This document shows, one piece after another, positions 1-5,754 of a DNA stretch of 6,178 bases. The notes beneath the pieces were generated by a model. It made no database searches. It was not told where the DNA came from and worked only from the letters and a program-made list of their open reading frames with translations. A program made the position numbers and the translations under genes. Every line of letters begins with the position of its first letter. Position 1 is the first letter of the stretch. Source of the stretch: Alistipes sp. (GTDB taxonomy: Bacteria; Bacteroidota; Bacteroidia; Bacteroidales; Rikenellaceae); the NCBI GenBank assembly GCA_017628595.1, contig JAGBYV010000250.1:1-6178 (forward strand), given 5' to 3'.

Positions 1-24
1 CTCATGCAAATTCTATAAATTAAG

Positions 25-60
25 GCCTGCCACTTGATAATGGGTGGCAGGCTTTGTTTT
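25..60. terminator. Hairpin terminator, probably bidirectional, after the last DUF4251 gene
   Basis: A perfect 9-bp inverted repeat (GCCTGCCAC at 25-33, GTGGCAGGC at 44-52) encloses a 10-nt loop. On the plus strand it is followed by TTTGTTTT (53-60), which is the textbook layout for a terminator of a plus-strand gene lying left of the window. On the minus strand it starts 6 bases after the stop codon (59-61) of the last DUF4251 gene, but the tract that follows is only CTTAATTT, so termination in that direction would be weaker. The position between a minus-strand stop codon and a plus-facing T tract fits a shared terminator between convergent genes. The convergent gene itself is inferred, not seen. 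Confidence 0.75.
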
Positions 61-682
61 AGCGGTTTTCGCGGATGCGTTGCCCGACGGAGCCGATGTA
101 GCGCATAGCACCATCGGGGCTTTCAATGGTAAGCGAGGTCTGTCCCGTGACGGTCGATATCTCCAGTGCAAAGTCATACCTCTTGCCCCGATCCTCAGCC
201 CAGAAGGAGACATTCCACTGCGTATGGAACTTGGCCGACGCAAAGTCCTCCATCTGGTCGGCGTCGAAGTTGATGATCGCGATCTGCCGCATCGTGCCGC
301 GCTCCATAGGCAGGTGCACCTCCAGCATTACGGGCGAAAAGTAGGCGTAGAAATAATCGGCATAAACCATGCGTATCTCCCCATCGGGCACGGCCTGCAT
401 AGCCGTAGGATAGAATGCAAAGGAGCGTGTGGCAACGAGCGAGTCGATCGAAAAGGCGTACTGGCGTGCCCGCTCGGCTCTCCGCTCACGCCGCGAGAGG
501 AACTGCTCCGGCGAGGGAGCTGCCTGCGCGATGCTGTCGGTCAATGTGTAGGGCGTCTGCTCAACGGGAACAATGGTGGTGACGGGCACCGAGTCGCGCT
601 CGATGGTGATTTGCTGCGTGGTGTTCTGCGCCATTGAGTGTGTTGCAGCGACAAGCATAAGAAGTGAAATAAGGGCTCTCAT
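59..682 (-). CDS. Secreted DUF4251-family protein, second copy of a tandem pair
   Basis: Predicted 207-residue exported protein of unknown function. Residues 1-18 form a short signal peptide (MRALISLLMLVAATHSMA) with probable cleavage before Gln19. There is no lipobox cysteine, so it is likely a soluble periplasmic or envelope protein, not a lipoprotein. Residues 20-60 are a low-complexity Thr/Pro/Gln-rich linker, and 63-75 an Arg/Glu-rich helix (SRRERRAERARQY). Residues 78-200 form the conserved domain, with landmarks IDSLV, F.F.P, P.GEIRM, LEVHLP, FHTQWNVSF and Y.G.V. The same landmarks occur in order in the gene immediately upstream, so the two are paralogs. The start is ATG at 680-682, only 2 bp after the upstream stop codon (TAA-TC-ATG), which implies co-transcription and probably coupled translation; no Shine-Dalgarno sequence is visible. 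The assignment to DUF4251 rests on recalled family features (small secreted Bacteroidota proteins with this beta-rich domain) and was not checked by a profile search. Confidence 0.85.
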   Translation of the reverse strand: MRALISLLMLVAATHSMAQNTTQQITIERDSVPVTTIVPVEQTPYTLTDSIAQAAPSPEQFLSRRERRAERARQYAFSIDSLVATRSFAFYPTAMQAVPDGEIRMVYADYFYAYFSPVMLEVHLPMERGTMRQIAIINFDADQMEDFASAKFHTQWNVSFWAEDRGKRYDFALEISTVTGQTSLTIESPDGAMRYIGSVGQRIRENR

Positions 683-684
683 GA

Positions 685-1236
685 TTAATAGATTTTAGTG
701 ATTGTACCCGTATATTGCACCGTGTTGTACCATGTGGAGGCGATGGTGAGCGTGGCGCCGCCGTGGGAGTAGATGTCGTAGGTGAAGGTGTAGTCGTTGC
801 CATCGTCGAGTGTGGTGTTGAACGACACCTGCCAGCCGTAGTGGGTCTGGACCGTAAGATAGTTCTTCAGAAGGGGCGCCACCTGATTCAGCACCACATA
901 GCGATAGGGCGCAACGATGCCGGTGTAGTAGGGCAGGCAGATGTCCAGCGTGCCGCGCCACACGATGGTCATAAAGTTGGCATTGGCAAACATGTGCAGC
1001 TGCCCAGCGGGTTGAATCTGCACACTCTGCGGATTGAATTCGAAGTTGTGGGAGAGGACAATGGAGTCGATCTGCTGCTCAAGTGCGGCAAGCCGCTCGG
1101 CACGATGCTCGATGCGCTCCTGATGGGGGGTGCTGCGAAGATATGACTCGTGAGTCTGCGCCGCAGCCCTTTGCACGCAGGGGCCGCAATAACTGCACAC
1201 AAGGATGCAGGTGATAGTAAAAAGAAGTCGTTTCAT
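685..1236 (-). CDS. Secreted DUF4251-family protein, first copy of a tandem pair
   Basis: Predicted 183-residue exported protein of unknown function. The N-terminus (MKRLLFTITCILVCSYC) is a hydrophobic signal sequence, with a likely signal peptidase I site at AAA|Q (residues 24-27). Cysteines occur at 10, 14, 17 and 20, but none sits in a good lipobox (ILVC has Val at -1), so a lipoprotein is unlikely. Residues 38-56 are a charged helix (HQERIEHRAERLAALEQQ), matching the Arg/Glu-rich helix of the paralog. The domain from about 56 to 182 carries IDSIV, F.F.P, P.GQLHM, LDICLP, THYGWQVSF, DDGNDYTF and Y.GTI. It lacks the 40-residue linker found in the second copy, which explains its shorter length. 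The gene lies 41 bp downstream of uvrA and 2 bp upstream of its paralog. A hairpin spans its start codon, which may limit its expression. The start at 1236 is supported by the signal peptide that begins there. Confidence 0.85.
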   Translation of the reverse strand: MKRLLFTITCILVCSYCGPCVQRAAAQTHESYLRSTPHQERIEHRAERLAALEQQIDSIVLSHNFEFNPQSVQIQPAGQLHMFANANFMTIVWRGTLDICLPYYTGIVAPYRYVVLNQVAPLLKNYLTVQTHYGWQVSFNTTLDDGNDYTFTYDIYSHGGATLTIASTWYNTVQYTGTITKIY

Positions 1237-1266
1237 AGCATAAAAGGTTTTGCTGGAAACGACTTC
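1219..1266 (-). promoter_or_regulatory. Hairpin over the start codon of the first DUF4251 gene; attenuator or terminator candidate
   Basis: An 11-bp perfect inverted repeat pairs GAAGTCGTTTC (minus strand, 1266-1256) with GAAACGACTTC (1234-1224) across a 21-nt spacer. Inside the spacer AGCA and TGCT can pair again, followed by A-T pairs with one bulged base, so the whole region can fold into one long hairpin. The downstream arm starts at the G of the ATG start codon (1236-1234) and covers codons 2-4, so folding would hide the start. It is followed directly by TTTTT (1223-1219), giving the outline of an intrinsic terminator placed inside the first codons. This would let uvrA transcription end here or would damp translation of the DUF4251 pair. 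The structure is visible in the sequence; the regulatory role is inference. Confidence 0.45.
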
Positions 1267-1277
1267 AAAATTCTTGC

Positions 1278-4106
1278 CTAAACGCCCATTCGCTGTAAAA
1301 ATTCGCCCGTGACGCTGCGCTCATTTGCTGCAACCTCGTGTGGCGTGCCTACGGCTATGATCTCTCCGCCGCCGGCACCACCCTCGGGACCGATGTCTAT
1401 GATGTGGTCGGCAACCTTTATCACGTCCAGATTGTGCTCGATGACGATGGCCGTATTGCCCCTGTCAACCAGCTTGTTGATGACCGATAGCAGCTGGCGT
1501 ATATCTTCAAAATGGAGGCCCGTTGTGGGCTCATCCAGAATGTATAGTGTGCGACCGGTGTCGTTCTTCGACAGCTCGGCTGCAAGTTTTATGCGCTGGC
1601 TCTCGCCACCCGAGAGCGTTGTGCAGGGCTGACCCAGAGTGAGGTAACCCAGACCTACATCCTGTATGGCTTTGAGCTTCTGATATATGGATGGTATGTT
1701 GGCGAAGAAGTCGACGGCAATATTTACGGTCATGTTGAGCACATCGTCGATGTTCTTGCCCTTGTACTTCACCTCCAGAGTCTCGCGGTTGTAGCGGTGG
1801 CCTCCGCACGCCTTGCAACGTACATATACGTCGGGCAGGAAGTTCATCTCGATGGTCTGCACACCCGCGCCACGACACTCCTCGCAGCGACCTCCCTTCA
1901 CGTTGAACGAGAAGCGTCCCGCCTTGAAGCCACGAATCTGTGCATCGGGTGTAGCCTCGAAGAGTTTTCGAATGTCGGAAAAGACATTGGAGTAGGTGGC
2001 CGGATTACTGCGTGGCGTACGGCCAATAGGCGACTGATCGACCACGACCAGCTTGTCGATGTGCTCGATGCCCTCGATAGAGTCGTAGTGTAGAGGCTGA
2101 TCGAAGGAGCGGTATAGTTGTCGGCTCAGTATCGGACGCAGCGTTTCGTTTATCAGGGTCGATTTGCCCGAGCCGCTGACGCCTGTTACGCATATGAACT
2201 TACCGAGCGGGAACTCGGCATCTATGCCCTTGAGGTTGTTACCCCTTGCGCCACGAATCGTAATGCTCTGACCTGTGCCCTCGCGAAGTGTTGCGGGGAT
2301 CTCTATCTTGCGACGACCACACAGGTAGTCGGCCGTGATTGACGATGAGCGCATAATATCCTCGATCGTGCCCGTAGCCACAATCTGACCGCCACGGCGT
2401 CCCGCCTTGGGGCCTACGTCCACAATAAAGTCGGCCTCACGCATCATATCTTCGTCGTGCTCCACGACCAGCACCGAGTTGCCCGCATCGCGCAGCTCCT
2501 GCAGTGTCTTTATCAAGCGGCGGTTGTCGCGCTGATGCAGACCGATGCTCGGCTCGTCGAGGATGTAGAGAACATTCACGAGCTTCGATCCGATCTGTGT
2601 GGCAAGGCGTATGCGCTGGCTCTCGCCACCCGAGAGCGAACGTGCCGAGCGACCAAGTGAGAGGTAACCCAGACCCACCTGCATCAAAAAGTGCAGACGC
2701 TCGCGGATCTCTTTTATTATCTCCTGCGCGATCTTCAGCTCCTTGTCGTTGAAATGTTGCTCGATGGTGGACATCCACTCCGAGAAGTCGGCAATCGAGA
2801 GGGCCGATACCTCGGCGATATTCTTACCACCGATGCGGAACTGCAGCGACTCCTTCTTCAGACGTGATCCGCCGCAGACGCTGCACGGACGATAGGCCAT
2901 AAACTGCTCGCGCCACTTCTGACCCTTCTTCGACTCCTCGTCATCATTTGACTGCACATACTCGGCAACACCCTCCCAGGGAATCATTCTTCTTCCCGAC
3001 AGGGAGCTAAACTCCGACAGATCGACCGTAAGGGGTTTGGGGTCGCCATAGAGAATGGCATTCAGACCATCCTCCGAGATGGCTGTTATGGGGTCGTCGA
3101 GAGTGAAGTCGTAGCGCTTGCCCAGAAGCGCGAGAAGGGTGAATATCTTGTTGTTCTTGAATTTTCCTATCGGCTCGATGGCTCCTTCGCGCAGACTCTT
3201 ATTCTCGTCGGGGATGATCTTCTCCCTGTCGAATACGGCCTCCACACCCAGTCCGCTGCATCGTGGGCAGGCTCCCTGCGGCGAGTTGAATGAGAAGGTG
3301 TGCGGTGCGGGATCCTCGAACGCCACACCCGTAGATGGGCACATCAGGTGACGCGAGAAGTAACGCAGCCCTTCGGTGTCATAATCATACAGAGCCATAG
3401 TGCCCTTGCCCTGACGCATAGCCTCCTTCAGAGAACTCATCACACGCTCGGCGTTGTCCTCCGCGATGCGCATGCGGTCCACCACCAGATCGATGGTGTG
3501 TATCTTGTAGCGGTCGAGCTTCATGCCGGCCGAGATTTCACGCACCGGGCCATCGATGCGGGCATATATGTAGCCACGCTTGGCCAGCGACTCGAACAGT
3601 TCGCGGTAGTGGCCCTTGCGACCCTTGATGATGGGAGCCATGAAGGCTACCTTGCGCCCTGCGAAGCCCTGGATGATAAGGTTGCAAATCTGCTCGTCGG
3701 TGTAGTGCACCATCTCCTCATCGGTGATGGGGGAGTAGGCTCTTGAGGCACGGGCATAGAGAAGTCGCAGGAAGTCGTTGATCTCGGTGACCGTTCCCAC
3801 CGTCGAGCGGGGATTCTTATTCGTGGTCTTCTGCTCGATGGCAACCACGGGGCTCAGGCCCGTAATCTTATCCACATCGGGACGCTCCATCGTGCCCACA
3901 AACTGGCGTGCATAGGTGGACAGAGTCTCCATGTAGCGGCGCTGTCCCTCGGCATATATGGTGTCGAAGGCCAATGAGGATTTGCCTGAACCTGATAATC
4001 CCGTTATGACAACGAGTGCATAACGGGGTATTTCGACATCAATATTTTTCAGATTGTGAACTCGTGCGCCTGTAACGACTATCTTATCATCCTTCTTGAA
4101 TTCCAT
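1278..4106 (-). CDS. uvrA: UvrABC excinuclease subunit A (UvrA)
   Basis: Damage-sensing ATPase of nucleotide excision repair: a cytoplasmic dimer that scans DNA with UvrB and loads UvrB at lesions. The 942 residues match the usual full length of about 940. First ABC module: Walker A GLSGSGKS (36-43), UvrB-binding region about 131-245, signature LSGGESQRI (491-499), Walker B YILDEPSIGLH (514-524), H-loop VVEHD (547-551). Second module: Walker A GVSGSGKST (642-650), signature 831-839, Walker B YILDEPTTGLH (855-865), H-loop VIEHN (888-892). The C-terminal zinc module is complete (C741, C744, C764, C767). The first module has C256, C280 and C283 but Thr259 where the fourth cysteine normally sits. 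An extra CxxC (408/411) with GGSRL is typical of the family. The ATG at 4106 is supported by a strong Shine-Dalgarno sequence and by the usual N-terminus (VTGARVHNLKNI). It follows the permease gene by 22 bp and is probably co-transcribed with it. No SOS operator was recognised. Confidence 0.98.
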   Translation of the reverse strand: MEFKKDDKIVVTGARVHNLKNIDVEIPRYALVVITGLSGSGKSSLAFDTIYAEGQRRYMETLSTYARQFVGTMERPDVDKITGLSPVVAIEQKTTNKNPRSTVGTVTEINDFLRLLYARASRAYSPITDEEMVHYTDEQICNLIIQGFAGRKVAFMAPIIKGRKGHYRELFESLAKRGYIYARIDGPVREISAGMKLDRYKIHTIDLVVDRMRIAEDNAERVMSSLKEAMRQGKGTMALYDYDTEGLRYFSRHLMCPSTGVAFEDPAPHTFSFNSPQGACPRCSGLGVEAVFDREKIIPDENKSLREGAIEPIGKFKNNKIFTLLALLGKRYDFTLDDPITAISEDGLNAILYGDPKPLTVDLSEFSSLSGRRMIPWEGVAEYVQSNDDEESKKGQKWREQFMAYRPCSVCGGSRLKKESLQFRIGGKNIAEVSALSIADFSEWMSTIEQHFNDKELKIAQEIIKEIRERLHFLMQVGLGYLSLGRSARSLSGGESQRIRLATQIGSKLVNVLYILDEPSIGLHQRDNRRLIKTLQELRDAGNSVLVVEHDEDMMREADFIVDVGPKAGRRGGQIVATGTIEDIMRSSSITADYLCGRRKIEIPATLREGTGQSITIRGARGNNLKGIDAEFPLGKFICVTGVSGSGKSTLINETLRPILSRQLYRSFDQPLHYDSIEGIEHIDKLVVVDQSPIGRTPRSNPATYSNVFSDIRKLFEATPDAQIRGFKAGRFSFNVKGGRCEECRGAGVQTIEMNFLPDVYVRCKACGGHRYNRETLEVKYKGKNIDDVLNMTVNIAVDFFANIPSIYQKLKAIQDVGLGYLTLGQPCTTLSGGESQRIKLAAELSKNDTGRTLYILDEPTTGLHFEDIRQLLSVINKLVDRGNTAIVIEHNLDVIKVADHIIDIGPEGGAGGGEIIAVGTPHEVAANERSVTGEFLQRMGV

Positions 4107-4111
4107 CTATA

Positions 4112-4119
4112 TCTCCTCC
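4112..4119 (-). promoter_or_regulatory. Strong Shine-Dalgarno site of uvrA
   Basis: The minus strand reads GGAGGAGA at 4119-4112. The GGAGG core (4119-4115) is followed by 8 nt before the ATG at 4106, an ideal distance. Most Bacteroidota genes, including the others in this window, lack such a site, so it stands out. It fixes the uvrA start and lies wholly within the 22-bp gap after the permease stop codon, which lets uvrA be translated independently within a shared transcript. Confidence 0.75.
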
Positions 4120-4128
4120 ATCAAACTC

Positions 4129-4917
4129 CTACGCCAACATTGCGTACAACATATCCTGCATTGAGATCAGTCCCACCAGATCGGCAAAGCAGATCATAAT
4201 AATAACAAATGTCGCCCATCTCACGAACGTCACGCCCCACGATATAATGTAGCGCGAAGCAAGGTATGCTCCCACGACATTGCCTAAACCGTGCCAAAGA
4301 CCGTATGCGTAGTCGACCTGTCCGTTGACCATAAAGATGATGAGCGAGAATGGCGTGGCGACAAATATAATAAAACACTTTACGACGTTGGCGGTGACAA
4401 TGTCCAGATCCATAAGCCATATCGTAGCGGCCAGAATCACATAGCCCAGACCAACATAGATATAACCGCCGTAGAATCCCATAAACAGGAACAGCAGATA
4501 GTGCCACCAGCGCACCACCAGCGGATGACCGCCGTGGATGTTGGGATGCTTGTGGCTCTTGTCGAAGATCATATAGAGCAGCACCACGGTAAGCACGATG
4601 GTCATACAGATCTTGAAAATCGAATCGCTGATCTGGCTGGCTACAAGCGAGCCCGCAATGTTTCCTATTACGGCCGGAATCGAGAGTTTTATTCCGCTGC
4701 GGATGTCGAGCATGCGCTTGCGCAGAAAGGTAATCGACGATGTGAGATTCTGCAACACTACAGCAATGCGATTCGTACCGTTCGAGACGTTGATGGGCAG
4801 GCCAATCACCGTAAAGAGTGTCATGGAGATGAACGCACCGCCGCCTGCGAGTGTGTTGATCACACCCACAACGATGCCCGAGAGCACCAGCATTGCGATA
4901 ATCAATGTTTCATTCAT
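4129..4917 (-). CDS. TauE/SafE-family membrane permease
   Basis: Predicted 262-residue polytopic inner-membrane protein of the TauE/SafE family, whose members are proposed to export or import small anions and sulfur compounds such as sulfite or sulfoacetate. The length is normal for the family. It shows the two-repeat architecture: the N-terminal half has the glycine motif NTLAGGGAF (21-29) followed by NGTNR (46-50), and the C-terminal half has GFYGGYIYVGLGYV (147-160) followed by TANVVK (175-180). About eight hydrophobic segments can be seen, at roughly 5-22, 27-41, 78-97, 101-118, 139-168, 173-197, 205-224 and 230-250, with a short charged, His-rich loop (SHKHPNIHGGH, 121-131) between the halves. 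The substrate cannot be read from the sequence, and no sulfur-metabolism gene lies nearby. The gene starts 72 bp after the methyltransferase stop codon, beyond a terminator, so it probably has its own promoter and leads the unit that continues into uvrA. Confidence 0.92.
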   Translation of the reverse strand: MNETLIIAMLVLSGIVVGVINTLAGGGAFISMTLFTVIGLPINVSNGTNRIAVVLQNLTSSITFLRKRMLDIRSGIKLSIPAVIGNIAGSLVASQISDSIFKICMTIVLTVVLLYMIFDKSHKHPNIHGGHPLVVRWWHYLLFLFMGFYGGYIYVGLGYVILAATIWLMDLDIVTANVVKCFIIFVATPFSLIIFMVNGQVDYAYGLWHGLGNVVGAYLASRYIISWGVTFVRWATFVIIMICFADLVGLISMQDMLYAMLA

Positions 4918-4943
4918 CGTCCGAAAGCGATTTTTCTATTTCG

Positions 4944-4951
4944 TAAATATA
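4944..4951 (-). promoter_or_regulatory. Weak candidate -7 element for the permease-uvrA unit
   Basis: The minus strand reads TATATTTA, seven of eight matches to the Bacteroidota -7 consensus TAnnTTTG, about 26 bp upstream of the permease ATG and just beyond the terminator. No TTTG -33 element sits at the expected 19-21 bp spacing, and the region is AT-rich enough for a chance match. A promoter is expected in this 72-bp gap because a terminator closes the preceding unit, but its exact location is uncertain. Confidence 0.25.
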
Positions 4952-4953
4952 TA

Positions 4954-4991
4954 AAAAAAATGGCAGAAAATATGAACTCTGCCATTTTTTT
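4954..4991 (-). terminator. Intrinsic terminator of the cvfB-methyltransferase unit
   Basis: A perfect 14-bp inverted repeat has arms at 4954-4967 (AAAAAAATGGCAGA) and 4978-4991 (TCTGCCATTTTTTT) around a 10-nt loop. On the minus strand the TGGCAGA/TCTGCCA core is followed by a run of eight T, the classic intrinsic terminator form. The flanking A and T tracts make it symmetrical, so it could also stop transcription on the plus strand. The methyltransferase stop codon TAA (4992-4990) lies in the A-rich foot of the stem, so the hairpin starts at the end of the coding region with no spacer. Confidence 0.85.
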
Positions 4992-5754
4992 ATTTGTGTG
5001 CGATGTAAAAAAGATCAAAACAGTGGTCGCTGACCGCTCCTATGCTGTAATCCTGCATCGTGATGGACTCCGTGAGCGATGTGTTTTCGTCGAGCAGACG
5101 GCGGCGGTTAAGGCGGTTCAGGATGTCGTAGGGAATTTGCAGCATCCAGCGGGGCAGGCGGTGCTGCAGATCCAGCGGGTCGAATCGCGTGATGCGCTCC
5201 ACGCCCTGACGATTCTTCTCGTAATACTCCATTACGCGCTCATTTCCACTTACGCCCAGACACTCCACTTCGGAAAAGTGCTCGCCAAGCAGTGCCTTGA
5301 GCTCCTCTGGGCGGTACTCCCTCACGTGCCACGGGTTGCGTGTGAGCGACATGGGGGCGTTGGGTGTCGATACGATGAACTTTCCACCGGGACGCAGTAT
5401 GCGATGCACCTCGCGGATGAACTCCCTGTCGCGCTTGATGTGTTCGATGACCTGAAACGATATGACGTAGTCGAACGAGGCATCCTCGAAGCCAATGGGC
5501 GGCACCTCCATCTGTCGAAACTCGGCATTGGCGGGTAGCTTAACTTCGAAGGCACGGCTCTTGTCGATGGTAATGAAGCGCTCGGCAGCGGGTGCCACAA
5601 CATCGATGCCGTAGCCCATGCCGGTGCCAATCTCCAGCACATGGCCATGGACGCGCCCTGCAGCCTCGTAGTAGGCCAGGATTGAACGCTGAAAGACAAA
5701 GTTGTCCGAACGGTCGCGTGCCGATACTCGCTCGGCGGTGTGCAGAGATGCCAT
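4990..5754 (-). CDS. Class I SAM-dependent methyltransferase, Methyltransf_11 type
   Basis: Predicted 254-residue cytoplasmic methyltransferase with a Rossmann-fold SAM-binding domain; the acceptor is unknown. Motif I is VLEIGTGMGYG (39-49), the acidic residue ending strand 2 is in ITIDKS (61-66), the motif IV region is FDYVISFQVIEHI (94-106), and the post-motif loop and strand is ILRPGGKFIVSTPN (119-132). The QVIEH and LRPGG signatures are typical of UbiE/Methyltransf_11 enzymes acting on small molecules, lipids or sugars. After about residue 170 comes a basic C-terminal extension (RVMEYYEKNRQGVERITRF and NRLNRRRLL) with no motif I recognise. The start ATG (5754-5752) shares its A with the TAA stop of the upstream CvfB-like gene, which fixes the start and implies translational coupling. 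The terminator at 4954-4991 follows directly. Class confidence is high; substrate confidence is nil. Confidence 0.93.
   Translation of the reverse strand: MASLHTAERVSARDRSDNFVFQRSILAYYEAAGRVHGHVLEIGTGMGYGIDVVAPAAERFITIDKSRAFEVKLPANAEFRQMEVPPIGFEDASFDYVISFQVIEHIKRDREFIREVHRILRPGGKFIVSTPNAPMSLTRNPWHVREYRPEELKALLGEHFSEVECLGVSGNERVMEYYEKNRQGVERITRFDPLDLQHRLPRWMLQIPYDILNRLNRRRLLDENTSLTESITMQDYSIGAVSDHCFDLFYIAHK

Noticed and set aside
121..131. His-rich loop of the permease (residues 121-131) as a metal-binding site
   Set aside because: Three histidines in a short loop between the two repeats is suggestive but too little to support metal binding, and such loops vary widely in this family. Coordinates given are residue numbers.
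44..637. A 197-codon open frame on the plus strand opposite the second DUF4251 gene
   Set aside because: The minus-strand frame has a signal peptide, paralog similarity and a tight junction with its neighbour. The plus-strand frame has none of these and begins inside the terminator region.
1266..1273. Possible -7 promoter element GAATTTTG (minus strand) upstream of the first DUF4251 gene
   Set aside because: It matches TAnnTTTG at all but the first base, but no TTTG -33 element lies at the expected spacing, and it overlaps the hairpin arm. Chance is an adequate explanation.
3300..3746. Plus-strand 148-codon frame within uvrA
   Set aside because: It is antisense to a strongly conserved part of UvrA, with no start signal and no recognisable motif.
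4291..5538. A 415-codon open frame on the plus strand
   Set aside because: It runs antisense through most of the permease gene, the terminator and most of the methyltransferase, both of which have clear family motifs. Its translation has no recognisable domain and is rich in His, Asp and Arg, as expected for the reverse frame of GC-rich genes.
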